In this document: positions 7,176 to 14,393 of the stretch, piece by piece
Layout of the letters: each line of letters opens with the position of its first letter
How positions within the stretch are numbered: position 1 is the first letter of the stretch
Source: an uncultured Planctomycetaceae bacterium
Lineage (GTDB): Bacteria > Planctomycetota > Planctomycetia > Pirellulales > Pirellulaceae
Direction: 5' to 3'
Length of the DNA stretch: 16,117 nt
Assembly (NCBI GenBank): GCA_937967665.1
Contig: CALBSZ010000597.1
Coordinates: forward strand, 1 to 16,117
Made by a program: the position numbers and the translations under genes
Notes under the pieces: generated by a model
The model's database searches: none
What the model saw: the letters and a program-made list of their open reading frames with translations, nothing else
Told to the model about the DNA's origin: nothing

Positions 7176-7577
7176 CTACCAGACCTCGCACAAAATTTCG
7201 CCACCGATACCTTTTTGCCGCGCTTCACGATCACTGACCACGCCGCGGCTAGTGCTGAGTATCGTGATACCCAGACCGTTCAGGACCGGCTTCAATTCAC
7301 TCGCCTTGCCATAGACCCGACGTCCAGGCGTGCTGACGCGGCGAAGACGCTGGATCACGCGTTCTCCGCTTGGACCGTACTTCAATTCAATACGCAGCGA
7401 CTTGACGGGCTTCCCGTCCTCTTCGCTTTCGCTCCAGTCCCAGATGTACCCTTCTCGTTTCAACACGTCCGCCAGGCCGCGTTTCACTTTTGAGACAGGC
7501 ATCTCCACATGTGGCCGCTCGACACTTACCGCATTCCGGATGCGAGTTAACATGTCGGCAATAGGGTCGGTCATCAT
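7176..7577 (-). CDS. rpsH: 30S ribosomal protein S8
   Basis: Central-domain 16S rRNA-binding protein; in E. coli it also represses the spc operon by binding mRNA near L5. The 133 residues start MMTDPIADMLTRIRNA and carry the C-terminal signature STSRGVVSDREARQKGIGGE at 108-127. GGAAG lies about 10 nt before the ATG at 7577. It follows rpsN by 17 nt and is 2 nt from rplF. Whether S8 represses this cluster cannot be seen directly. Confidence 0.98.
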   Translation of the reverse strand: MMTDPIADMLTRIRNAVSVERPHVEMPVSKVKRGLADVLKREGYIWDWSESEEDGKPVKSLRIELKYGPSGERVIQRLRRVSTPGRRVYGKASELKPVLNGLGITILSTSRGVVSDREARQKGIGGEILCEVW

Positions 7578-7594
7578 AATTCGTATTCTTCCCC

Positions 7595-7780
7595 TTACCA
7601 GCTCGCTTTACGAACGCCAGGAATCAAACCCTGGTCGGCCAACTTTCGAAAACAGATACGACAGATTCCAAACTTCCGATACACCGCACGAGGCCGGCCG
7701 CACAACTTGCAGCGCCGTTCGCTCCGGGAGCTGAACTTGGGCTCCCGCTTCGCTTTTGCAATTTTTGATTTACTTGCCAC
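7595..7780 (-). CDS. rpsN: 30S ribosomal protein S14, zinc-binding type (type Z)
   Basis: Head protein of the small subunit near the decoding region. At 61 residues this is the short type-Z form, with a C-x2-C-x12-C-x2-C zinc site (CKLC and CRIC) and the conserved end ADQGLIPGVRKASW. I chose the GTG at 7780 (V/M-ASKSKIAKAKREP), which gives the canonical N-terminus and has GAGA 9-10 nt upstream; an ATG at 7795 would add five residues and has no ribosome-binding site. It lies 86 nt after rplE and 17 nt before rpsH. Confidence 0.95.
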   Translation of the reverse strand: MASKSKIAKAKREPKFSSRSERRCKLCGRPRAVYRKFGICRICFRKLADQGLIPGVRKASW

Positions 7781-7828
7781 TGAGCATTCTCTCATTTAGC
7801 AGAAGTACACGGACTTCCGAATCTTTTG

Positions 7829-7859
7829 CCGCCGGAAGCCGCTCGACTTCCCGCGGCGG
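7829..7859 (-). other. Possible hairpin in the rplE-rpsN spacer
   Basis: The arms CCGCC+GGAAG (7829-7838) and CTTCC+GGCGG (7847-7851 and 7855-7859) can pair into a ten-pair stem with a 3-nt bulge and an 8-nt loop. No U-tract follows, so it is not a standard terminator. In E. coli the S8 translational operator is in this neighbourhood, but I do not recognise the S8-binding consensus here. Confidence 0.3.
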
Positions 7860-7866
7860 ACATTCC

Positions 7867-8430
7867 CTATGCCGCGGCCTCTTGAACCTTGAACGGCATC
7901 CCAAATAACCTCAGCATCTCCCGCGCCTCATCATCGCTCGTCGTGGTCGTGCAGAACGTGATATTCATGCCCTGGACGCGCGTGTACTTGTCCGGATTCA
8001 ATTCCGGAAACACCAATTGCTCGACCAGCCCCAGACTGTAATTACCGCGACCGTCAAACGCGGTCGCGCTGATGCCACGAAAGTCACGAACTCGAGGAAT
8101 CGCCAGAGAGATCAAGCGATCAAAGAATTCGTACATCCGCTGCCGGCGCAGGGTCACTTTACAGCCAATCGGAGCACCTTCACGCAGGCGGAATCCGGCA
8201 ACGGACTTACGAGCCAGCGTGATGACGGGCTTCTGACCCGTGATTTCCGACATGGCGGAAACCGCCAGTTCCAAATGCTTCTTTTCCTGAATCGCGCTCC
8301 CTACACCCATGTTGACGACGATCTTTTCCAATCGCGGCAACGACAAGCTGTTCTGGCGACCACAGAACTCCCGCAACTGCGGCAGGATTTCGTTCTGATA
8401 CTTCTCTTGTAATCGTGGAATGTTTGCCAT
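7867..8430 (-). CDS. rplE: 50S ribosomal protein L5
   Basis: Central-protuberance protein that binds 5S rRNA and bridges to S13. The 187 residues include LPRLEKIVVNMGVG at 31-44, the GQKPVITLARKSVAGFRLRE stretch at 65-84, RVRDFRGIS at 113-121 and the C-terminal MLRLFGMPFKV. Start MANIPRLQEKY at 8430, 43 nt after rplX, with only a weak GAGA upstream. Length and motifs are typical. Confidence 0.98.
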   Translation of the reverse strand: MANIPRLQEKYQNEILPQLREFCGRQNSLSLPRLEKIVVNMGVGSAIQEKKHLELAVSAMSEITGQKPVITLARKSVAGFRLREGAPIGCKVTLRRQRMYEFFDRLISLAIPRVRDFRGISATAFDGRGNYSLGLVEQLVFPELNPDKYTRVQGMNITFCTTTTSDDEAREMLRLFGMPFKVQEAAA

Positions 8431-8473
8431 CGTTTTATCTCGGCGCGGCCTTCAACAAGCCCACGCCAGTCCC

Positions 8474-8821
8474 TTACTTCTTGGCGTACGCCACGCGGGC
8501 GGGAGAAATCACACCCAACGAGGCTCCGCTTTTCTTTGCGTAACGTTCTTTGCTACCGTCGGCCAAATAACGAATCCCCACCCGCGTGGGCTTGCTTGTC
8601 TGCGGATCCACGATCATGACGTTCGAAACATCGACGGGCATTTCCTTCGAAAGGCGACCGCCCTGCGGATTCTTCTGACTCCGCCGCACGTGCTTGTAAA
8701 CACGGTTGACGCCTTCCACGATGACCTTGCGAGCCGCGCCATCCACGCTCAACACCCGGCCGCGCACGCCTCGGTCATCACCCGTTACCACTTCGACCAC
8801 GTCATCGACTTTGATCAGCAT
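8474..8821 (-). CDS. rplX: 50S ribosomal protein L24
   Basis: Early-assembly large-subunit protein near the tunnel exit. The 115 residues start MLIKVDDVVEVVTGDDRG, a KOW motif at about 3-36, followed by EGVNRVYKHVRRSQKNPQGG. The C-terminal zinc cysteines found in some L24 proteins are absent (KKSGAS). I chose the ATG at 8821, one nt after the rplN stop with GAGG 9 nt upstream; an ATG at 8836 would overlap rplN by 14 nt and add MRLSK without a ribosome-binding site. Confidence 0.95.
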   Translation of the reverse strand: MLIKVDDVVEVVTGDDRGVRGRVLSVDGAARKVIVEGVNRVYKHVRRSQKNPQGGRLSKEMPVDVSNVMIVDPQTSKPTRVGIRYLADGSKERYAKKSGASLGVISPARVAYAKK

Positions 8822-8822
8822 C

Positions 8823-9191
8823 TTAGACAACCTCATTCGCCAGGCTGACGATCTTCATGAAACTTCGCTCGCGCAATTCCCGCGCCACCGCGCCGAAAAT
8901 ACGCGTCCCGCGGGGATTCTTGTCCGCATCGATAATGACCGCGGCATTGCTGTCGAAACGGATATAGCTGCCGTCACCTCGTCGAGTCGACTGCTTGGTC
9001 CTGACGATGACAGCCCGAACGATCGTCTTCTTCTTGATGTCACTACCAGGAATGACGCTCTTCACACTACAAACAATAATGTCGCCCAGTCCGGCAAACC
9101 GACGCCGAGAACCGCCCAGGACCTTGATACACATCAATTCCTTCGCGCCCGTGTTGTCTGCGACTGAAAGCCTGCTCTCTTGCTGAATCAT
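8823..9191 (-). CDS. rplN: 50S ribosomal protein L14
   Basis: Large-subunit protein forming an intersubunit bridge with 16S rRNA and the docking site of the silencing factor RsfS. The 122 residues match the family length and carry MIQQESRLSVADNTGAKELM at the start, GDIIVCSVKSVIP at 36-48, VIVRTKQ at 61-67 and NPRGTRIFGAVARELRE at 92-108. AGGA lies about 10 nt before the ATG. It begins the spc-type block 12 nt after rpsQ and nearly abuts rplX. Confidence 0.98.
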   Translation of the reverse strand: MIQQESRLSVADNTGAKELMCIKVLGGSRRRFAGLGDIIVCSVKSVIPGSDIKKKTIVRAVIVRTKQSTRRGDGSYIRFDSNAAVIIDADKNPRGTRIFGAVARELRERSFMKIVSLANEVV

Positions 9192-9203
9192 GACTTAACT
9201 TTC

Positions 9204-9518
9204 CTAGCCTACACTGCCTTCGTCGTCGGCCTGACCCTCTTTTCGAGCGGCACGCAGCGCCGCCAGGTCGACCTCCGTACTCTTTTCCACCACCCGCACC
9301 AGCTCCCAGCGCTTGGTCTTGGACCGCGGCCGTGATTCCATGATCTCCACCGAGTCCCCCGCTCCCGACTCGTTGTTCTCGTCATGCACGTAACACACCG
9401 TTCGGCGACGAATGTACTTGCCGTACTTCGGGTGCTTCACCAGCAAAGGGATCTCCACCACCCGGGTCTTGCTCATGCGGTCGCTCTTCACGACACCGAT
9501 CGCTTGTTTTCTTGGCAT
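9204..9518 (-). CDS. rpsQ: 30S ribosomal protein S17
   Basis: Primary 16S rRNA-binding protein with an OB fold. The 104 residues start MPRKQAIGVVKSDRMSKTRV and contain VKHPKYGKYIRRRT at 27-40 and the signature GDSVEIMESRPRSKTKRWEL at 54-73. The last 20 residues or so (AALRAARKEGQADDEGSVG) extend past the usual end and are partly acidic. AGGA lies about 11 nt upstream of the start. It follows rpmC after 68 nt. Confidence 0.97.
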   Translation of the reverse strand: MPRKQAIGVVKSDRMSKTRVVEIPLLVKHPKYGKYIRRRTVCYVHDENNESGAGDSVEIMESRPRSKTKRWELVRVVEKSTEVDLAALRAARKEGQADDEGSVG

Positions 9519-9586
9519 GTTTCGCCTGTTCCTGTGTTACCCTAAATCACCGCCGCGGTTCCGCGACCAACCAACGGCGCGTCTGT

Positions 9587-9799
9587 TCAGTCAGCCGCCG
9601 CGTCCCCGCCCGCCTTGGACCGCTCGGTCTGCAGCGTCTTGATGCGGGCGATCAACCGACGACTCCGCTTCAATTCACTGGGAGCATCCAAACGCTCGGT
9701 CTGGGACTGTATCTTTAACCGAAACAAGTGTTCCGCGGTTTCAGCCAGAGTATGCTCCAGCTGCTCGTCACTCATCTCGCGAAGCTCCACCATATCCAT
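9587..9799 (-). CDS. rpmC: 50S ribosomal protein L29
   Basis: Small helical protein at the tunnel exit, next to L23 and involved in docking nascent-chain factors. The 70 residues start MDMVELREMSDEQL and carry the family pattern LFRLKIQSQTERLDAPSELK at 25-44, followed by a basic helix RRLIARIKTLQTER. GGGGA 8 nt upstream supports the ATG at 9799; an in-frame ATG at 9793 is also possible. It follows rplP after 31 nt. Confidence 0.95.
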   Translation of the reverse strand: MDMVELREMSDEQLEHTLAETAEHLFRLKIQSQTERLDAPSELKRSRRLIARIKTLQTERSKAGGDAAAD

Positions 9800-9830
9800 T
9801 GTTTCATTCCCCAGCTGGCCGCGGTTGCCA

Positions 9831-10247
9831 CTACGACACGCGCCGTTTCACTAACCGTACTTGCACCGGCATCTTGTGCGCCAAGCGCGCGAAACACACC
9901 TTGGCCTGTTCCTCGGTAACCCCGCCCAGCTCGTACAACACCGTTCCCGGCTTTACAGAAGCCACCCAGAATTCAGGCTCCCCTTTACCCTTACCCATGC
10001 GCGTTTCCAAGGGCGTCGAGGTGATCGACTTGTGCGGGAACACCCGCACATACAAACGACCTTCGCCACGCACGTACTGCTGCGCCGCAATACGCCCGGC
10101 TTCGATCGTCTGCGCTTTGATCCAACCGTGATCCAAAGATTGCAAGCCGTAATCGCCAAACACGACAGTGTTGCCGCGCGACGCATTACCTTTTAACTTG
10201 CCTCTTTGGCTTTTTCGGTGCTTGACCCTCTTCGGCATCAGCGCCAT
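9831..10247 (-). CDS. rplP: 50S ribosomal protein L16
   Basis: Large-subunit protein that helps position A-site tRNA at the peptidyl-transferase centre. The 138 residues start MALMPKRVKHRKSQRGK and carry GRLYVRVFPHKSIT at 63-76 and the ETRMGKGKGEPEFWVASVKPG block at 81-101; the Arg before MGKGKG, hydroxylated in E. coli, is kept. I chose the ATG at 10247 because AAGGAG lies 9 nt upstream; an ATG at 10256 abuts that motif directly. The 5' end overlaps the rpsC 3' end by 62 nt in another frame, which is unusual. Confidence 0.95.
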   Translation of the reverse strand: MALMPKRVKHRKSQRGKLKGNASRGNTVVFGDYGLQSLDHGWIKAQTIEAGRIAAQQYVRGEGRLYVRVFPHKSITSTPLETRMGKGKGEPEFWVASVKPGTVLYELGGVTEEQAKVCFARLAHKMPVQVRLVKRRVS

Positions 10248-10899
10248 CGCTACCATCTCCTTGGAACATTCCCTGATTAATCCAGACCTGCACGCCGATG
10301 TGCCCCTGCGCGGTCATCGCTTCGGTAAACCCGTAGTCGATCTTCGCCCGCAAGGTACTCAACGGAATCGAACCGGATATTTGTTTCTCACGTCGAGCCA
10401 TTTCGGCTCCGCCCAGTCGACCGGCCAACTGGATCTTGATCCCCTTCGCGCCGGCGTCCATGGTCTGCTCCATGGTCCGCTTCATTGCCCGGCGAAAACT
10501 GGCCCGCTTGGCCAACTGCTGAGCAATATCTTCGGCAACCAACTGCGCCTGCAGTTCCGGGCGCTTGATTTCGTCGATCTTCAAGTTCACGCGCCGGCCG
10601 ATCAAGTTTTGCAATTCCTCCTGCAACAACTCGACTTCCTGCCCCTTCTTCCCGATGATCAAACCAGGCCGCGCAACATGCAAAACCACTTTCACTTCGT
10701 CACGCGTCCGCTCGATTTCAATGCGATCGATCCCCGCGTTACGATACTGCGTCTTCTTCGGATGATTCTTGATGAAATTCCGAACCTTGTGATCTTCAAT
10801 CAGCAGTTCCGAGAATTCCTGCTTCGACGCGTACCAACGACTCTTCCAGCCGTAGACCACGCCCGTGCGATAACCAACCGGATTTACTTTTTGACCCAT
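10186..10899 (-). CDS. rpsC: 30S ribosomal protein S3
   Basis: Small-subunit protein lining the mRNA entry channel, with helicase activity. The 237 residues start MGQKVNPVGYRTGV; the KH domain GxxG loop is in LIIGKKGQE at 80-88, and the C-terminal domain carries GAKGIKIQLAGRLGGAEMAR at 150-169 and the STLRAKIDYG segment at 181-190. AGGA lies 8 nt before the ATG. The last 24 residues are a low-complexity tail, acidic then basic (to KKPKRQVKR), and are encoded across the start of rplP. Confidence 0.97.
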   Translation of the reverse strand: MGQKVNPVGYRTGVVYGWKSRWYASKQEFSELLIEDHKVRNFIKNHPKKTQYRNAGIDRIEIERTRDEVKVVLHVARPGLIIGKKGQEVELLQEELQNLIGRRVNLKIDEIKRPELQAQLVAEDIAQQLAKRASFRRAMKRTMEQTMDAGAKGIKIQLAGRLGGAEMARREKQISGSIPLSTLRAKIDYGFTEAMTAQGHIGVQVWINQGMFQGDGSDGADAEEGQAPKKPKRQVKR

Positions 10900-10982
10900 G
10901 ATCCATTTCCTGTTCTCGATCCCCTACACCCTGGCCAGCGGATCGAACGCGTTTCCCCAAGCAGACTTCGCTGCTGAACCAA

Positions 10983-11339
10983 CTATTTCTCGTCAATGTC
11001 CTTCAACACGACATGAATATGCGACGTTCGCTTCTTGATCAGAAACGCCATGCCCCGCGCCCGCGGCCGCATCCGCTTGAACATCGGGCCGCCGTCCACC
11101 CGCGCCTCCGCCACGATCAGCTGATCGATATCGACCGGTTGGCCCGAATTCTGATCCGGGTCCTGCGCGTTCCCCAAGGCACTGCGAATCACTTTCTCCA
11201 ACATCCGCGCGCCGCGTTGCTTTTGATACCGCAGCACGTCCAACGCCTCGTCAGCGTACAATCCGCGAATCATGTCCGCCATCAGACGCACTTTTTGAGC
11301 ACTAATGCGTGCGTTCCTGTGTGAAGCTTGATATGCCAT
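10983..11339 (-). CDS. rplV: 50S ribosomal protein L22
   Basis: Large-subunit protein whose beta-hairpin lines the peptide exit tunnel. The 118 residues start MAYQASHRNARISAQKVRLM and carry the hairpin/C-terminal signature VDGGPMFKRMRPRARGMAF at 81-99, followed by KRTSHIHVVL. GAGG lies 8 nt before the ATG. It is separated from the end of the interrupted rpsS frame by about 100 nt that holds a tandem repeat. The protein itself looks intact. Confidence 0.98.
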   Translation of the reverse strand: MAYQASHRNARISAQKVRLMADMIRGLYADEALDVLRYQKQRGARMLEKVIRSALGNAQDPDQNSGQPVDIDQLIVAEARVDGGPMFKRMRPRARGMAFLIKKRTSHIHVVLKDIDEK

Positions 11340-11365
11340 TGCGTTTACCTCAAAAACTCACGCCA

Positions 11366-11405
11366 CCCACTGCCACTGCCCACTGCCCACTGCCACTGCC
11401 CACTG
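11366..11405 (-). repeat. Two perfect 20-nt tandem repeats in the rpsS-rplV spacer
   Basis: The unit CCCACTGCCACTGCCCACTG (plus strand) is present twice without a gap at 11366-11385 and 11386-11405; each unit is built of CCCACTG and CACTG sub-repeats. It lies 27 nt upstream of rplV and 37 nt downstream of the last codon of the interrupted S19 frame. Slippage is likely to make this site unstable. Confidence 0.9.
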
Positions 11406-11441
11406 GACGGAACCGCCGCGATGCCGCGAACCGCCGAACCC

Positions 11442-11501
11442 CTATCGCTTACCTTTGCCACCGTGACCACGAAACGTGCGGGTCGTGGCGGCCTCCGGCA
11501 T
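11442..11501 (-). pseudogene. rpsS: C-terminal remainder of S19 beyond an in-frame TAG
   Basis: After the TAG at 11504-11502 the same frame continues for 19 codons to a TAG at 11444-11442. It ends TTRTFRGHGGKGKR, a normal S19 C-terminus. Adding it gives 89 codons with the stop at position 70, the usual S19 length, so no base has been gained or lost. The remainder is translated only if the TAG is read through or is a sequence error. Confidence 0.7.
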
Positions 11502-11711
11502 CTACTGACAAACCATGTCCTCGGTCACCCGGCCATTCATTTGAGGCCGGCCGTCATGGCCTGAGAACGTGTGCCCGACAAATTCCGGCACAATCGTGCA
11601 GGCCCGCGCCCACGTCTTCACCGGCTCCTTCACCCCCTGCTCATCCAACCGCTGCACCTTGCGGAACAGCTTGAAATCGACAAAGGGACCTTTTTTCAAC
11701 GACCTGCTCAT
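11502..11711 (-). CDS. rpsS: 30S ribosomal protein S19, interrupted by an in-frame TAG
   Basis: Head protein of the small subunit near the A site, working with S13. The first 69 codons read MSRSLKKGPFVDFKLFRKVQ, then TWARACTIVPEFVGHTF at about 33-49 and VTEDMV at 62-67, all clear S19. The expected MVGHKLGEFAPT appears as MVCQ, TAG, MPEAATT, so the stop replaces the conserved Lys. Residues 50-61 (SGHDGRPQMNGR) are also far from the normal sequence although the frame length is right. S19 is usually about 90 residues and essential, so a 69-residue product would be exceptional. Base-calling or assembly error, a decayed copy with an intact one elsewhere, and amber readthrough are the options, in that order of likelihood. 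Confidence 0.85.
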   Translation of the reverse strand: MSRSLKKGPFVDFKLFRKVQRLDEQGVKEPVKTWARACTIVPEFVGHTFSGHDGRPQMNGRVTEDMVCQ

Positions 11712-11739
11712 AGCTCTCTCTCACCCATCCGCGGCTAAC

Positions 11740-12600
11740 TTATTTCTTCAATCGCAACTGACCATAACGCTTCGAGCGACGGCGACGAACGATCGCCTGA
11801 TTGGACGGCTTCCGCCGCTTACGCGTCGGCCCACCCTTAGCCGGAACACCAGTGGGACTCACCGGATGACGACCACCCTTCGTACGACCTTCACCACCGC
11901 CGTGGGGATGATCAATCGGATTCATGCACGTGCCGCGGACATGCGGCCGCCGCCCCAGCCAACGCTTCCGCCCGGCCTTGCCGAGCACGACTTTCATATG
12001 ATCGGTGTTACCCACCTTGCCGATGGTCGCGCGGCAAGCTGCCGGAATACGACGAATCTCGCCGCTCGGCAACGACACCTGAGCCCAACTGCCCTCGCGA
12101 GCCATCAGCGTGGCCGATGTCCCCGCGCTGCGGCACATCGCCCCGCCGCGGCCTGGCGACATTTCCACATTGTGAACGGTCGTTCCCAAGGGAATCCGCT
12201 TCAAAGGTAAACAGTTCCCGACACTCGGCGGCGACTCAGGGCCGCTCTGCAGCACATCGCCCCGCTGCAGGCCGTCAGGAGCCAAGATGTACCGCTTTTC
12301 GCCGTCGGCGTAGTGCAGCAGCGCAATCCGGGCACTGCGATTCGGATCGTACTGCACGGAAGCGACGCGAGCCGGGACACCGTCCTTATTCCGCTTGAAG
12401 TCGATCACCCGATACATCCGCTTGTGACCACCGCCGCGGTGACGGCAGGTAATCTTACCCTGGTTGTTCCTGCCCCCCTTTTTCTTCAAGGGCCGCAACA
12501 GGGATTTCTCAGGCTTCGCACCTGGCGTCAGGTCCGCAAAATCACTCACCGACGCCCCACGGCGCCCAGCAGATGTCGGATTGTAATGCCGAATTCCCAT
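11740..12600 (-). CDS. rplB: 50S ribosomal protein L2
   Basis: One of the most conserved large-subunit proteins, needed for subunit joining and peptidyl-transferase activity. The 286 residues start MGIRHYNPTSAGRRGASVSD, with CRHRGGGHKRMYRVIDFKR at 52-70, LPLKRIPLGTTVHNVEMSPG at 131-150 and the hallmark MNPIDHPHGGGEGR at 226-239; H231 corresponds to the essential His229 of E. coli. The ribosome-binding site is weak. It follows rplW after 81 nt and precedes rpsS by 28 nt. Confidence 0.98.
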   Translation of the reverse strand: MGIRHYNPTSAGRRGASVSDFADLTPGAKPEKSLLRPLKKKGGRNNQGKITCRHRGGGHKRMYRVIDFKRNKDGVPARVASVQYDPNRSARIALLHYADGEKRYILAPDGLQRGDVLQSGPESPPSVGNCLPLKRIPLGTTVHNVEMSPGRGGAMCRSAGTSATLMAREGSWAQVSLPSGEIRRIPAACRATIGKVGNTDHMKVVLGKAGRKRWLGRRPHVRGTCMNPIDHPHGGGEGRTKGGRHPVSPTGVPAKGGPTRKRRKPSNQAIVRRRRSKRYGQLRLKK

Positions 12601-12681
12601 TTTACCCGTCCGCTCTTCCGCAACAGGAACCGCAAAGCCCCTGACTGCATTTCCCTCAAGTTAACAACGCGAGCAACAACC

Positions 12682-13011
12682 TTAAAAGAAGTCGATCCGA
12701 TGCTCTTTATCCAACGTCACCAAAGCCTTCTTCCAGTCCTTGGTGCGACCCCAATGAAAACGGTGACGCCGCGGTTTCCCGCGACGATTCTGCGTCCGCA
12801 CGCCAACCACCTTGACATCAAACAGCGATTCCACAGCCGACCGCACCGCGCCCTTGTCCGCCAAAGGATTGACCTCGAAGGCATACTGATTGCATTCCGT
12901 CGCGCGATGCATCCCCTTTTCCGTCACCAGAGGCCGTAAGATGACCTGATGCGGCTCCAAAGTAATCCGCGAATCGTTCTTCTTGATTTCCGCTTTGCTC
13001 AAACTTGGCAT
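12682..13011 (-). CDS. rplW: 50S ribosomal protein L23
   Basis: Tunnel-exit protein and docking site for trigger factor and SRP. The 109 residues include ILRPLVTEKGMHRATECNQY at 24-43, with Glu31 at the place of the factor-binding glutamate, FEVNPLADKGAVRSAVESLF at 45-64, and the basic loop NRRGKPRRHRFHWGRTKDWK at 75-94. An N-terminal extension of about 15 residues precedes the usual start. GAGG lies about 7 nt before the ATG at 13011. It follows rplD after 60 nt. Confidence 0.97.
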   Translation of the reverse strand: MPSLSKAEIKKNDSRITLEPHQVILRPLVTEKGMHRATECNQYAFEVNPLADKGAVRSAVESLFDVKVVGVRTQNRRGKPRRHRFHWGRTKDWKKALVTLDKEHRIDFF

Positions 13012-13071
13012 CTCGCCACCTCAACAACCCGCCAAACAACAACCCAATCAGACCACACACACCCAGCGATT

Positions 13072-13707
13072 TCAGGCACTCAGCTTCTGCTTAATCGCAT
13101 CCAAAGCAGCCTTCGTCACCAACATCCGGCGCGGCTTCAGGACACTCAACGCATTCAAGTCCGAAACCGGCGACGTCGTCACACCGGAAATATTGCGAGC
13201 ACTCTTGTAAACATTCACGTCATGCGCATCGGTCGCCACCAGGGTCGTCGTCCCGACCAACTTCAAGGCCTTCAAGATCGAAGCCATCTCCTTGGTCTTC
13301 GGAGCACTGAAGGACAACTGGTCAATGACCACGCACTCACCATCCCGGATCTTGGAAGCGATCGCCATGCGTGTCGCCGCTCGAATCGCCTTCCTTGGCA
13401 AGCGGTACGAAAAATCACGCGGCCGCTTCGCAAAGATATGACCACCGCCGCGACGAATACCGCTGCTACGATGACCGGCACGAGCATTGCCCGTCCCCTT
13501 CTGGCGATACATCTTCTTCCTACTGGCCTTCACGTCCGACCGTGACTTCGTCCGAAACGAACCCTGCCGCAAACTGGCCTGATACATGACCACTGCGTCA
13601 TGCAACAACTGCTTGCTGATGGTCGCCGCAATCTCCGCCGGGTCGATCTCGTACTTACCGACCTCAACACCACTCTTGTCGTAAATTGGCAAATTTGTCG
13701 CTGCCAT
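13072..13707 (-). CDS. rplD: 50S ribosomal protein L4
   Basis: Tunnel-constriction protein; in E. coli it also represses its own operon at transcription and translation. The 211 residues carry the extended basic loop: SRKKMYRQKGTGNARAGHRS at 62-81, then GIRRGGGHIFAKRPRDFSY at 83-101. A globular C-terminal domain contains VVIDQLSFSAPKTK. The ATG lies 2 nt after the rplC stop, with AAGG 7 nt upstream inside rplC, so coupling is likely. Whether L4 autoregulates this cluster is inference. Confidence 0.97.
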   Translation of the reverse strand: MAATNLPIYDKSGVEVGKYEIDPAEIAATISKQLLHDAVVMYQASLRQGSFRTKSRSDVKASRKKMYRQKGTGNARAGHRSSGIRRGGGHIFAKRPRDFSYRLPRKAIRAATRMAIASKIRDGECVVIDQLSFSAPKTKEMASILKALKLVGTTTLVATDAHDVNVYKSARNISGVTTSPVSDLNALSVLKPRRMLVTKAALDAIKQKLSA

Positions 13708-13709
13708 GA

Positions 13710-14393
13710 TTAAACCTTGTTCGTCTCTCGCACGACCACATAACCGCCATTCGGACCCGGCACCGCTCCGCGAACGAGCAGCAACCCGTTTTCCGCGTCA
13801 ACACGAACCACCTTCAGATTACGCGACGTAATCCGAGCGTTTCCGTACTGACCGGCCATCCGCTTGCCCTTGAACACCCGACCCGGATAAGCACTCATGC
13901 CCGTACCACCGCCATGCCGATGCACCTTCTTCACACCGTGCGACGCACGCTGGCCATGAAAGTTATGGCGCCGCATCACGCCGGAATAACCGCGACCCTT
14001 GCTGGTACCCGTGACATCGACGGCCGCAACTTCAGCCAATTCAGAAACGGTCAGCTCCTGACCCAACTCATAGTCAGAACTACCGCGAATCTCGCGAACG
14101 AACCGCTTCGGCTCGCAATCAGGCTTCCCCGCCGGTTCAACACCCCCGGCCGCCCGCTTCTTCGAACGCTTACTGCTAATTGCCGCGACTTGACCACGCT
14201 CGCTGCGCCGAGCCAACCGACGAGGCTTATCCTGAAAACCCAACTGAATCGCCTCGTACCCATCTCGCTCCACAGTGCGAACCTGCAAAACACGACATGG
14301 ACCAGCCTGGATGACCGTTACCGGGACCGCCGCCCCCGAATCGTCGTAAACCTGCGTCATCCCGACCTTTTGGCCGAGTATTCCCTTGCCCAT
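13710..14393 (-). CDS. rplC: 50S ribosomal protein L3
   Basis: Large-subunit protein whose loop reaches the peptidyl-transferase centre. The 227 residues start MGKGILGQKVGMTQVYDDSG. The central signature is FHGQRASHGVKKVHRHGGG at 145-163, and YPGRVFKGKRMAGQYGNARI follows at 169-188. About 20-30 basic residues near 65-95 (with SSKRSKKRAAGG) are extra relative to the 209-residue E. coli protein. The loop reads GMSAYPGRV, so the Gln methylated by PrmB in E. coli is replaced. AAGG lies 9 nt before the ATG. It follows rpsJ after 97 nt. Confidence 0.97.
   Translation of the reverse strand: MGKGILGQKVGMTQVYDDSGAAVPVTVIQAGPCRVLQVRTVERDGYEAIQLGFQDKPRRLARRSERGQVAAISSKRSKKRAAGGVEPAGKPDCEPKRFVREIRGSSDYELGQELTVSELAEVAAVDVTGTSKGRGYSGVMRRHNFHGQRASHGVKKVHRHGGGTGMSAYPGRVFKGKRMAGQYGNARITSRNLKVVRVDAENGLLLVRGAVPGPNGGYVVVRETNKV

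Noticed and set aside
11502..11504. Programmed recoding of TAG in rpsS as pyrrolysine or similar
   Set aside because: Ribosomal proteins are not known targets, other genes in the cluster end with TAG (rpsM, rplF, rpsJ, rpoA), and the neighbouring codons are also degraded; error or decay is simpler.
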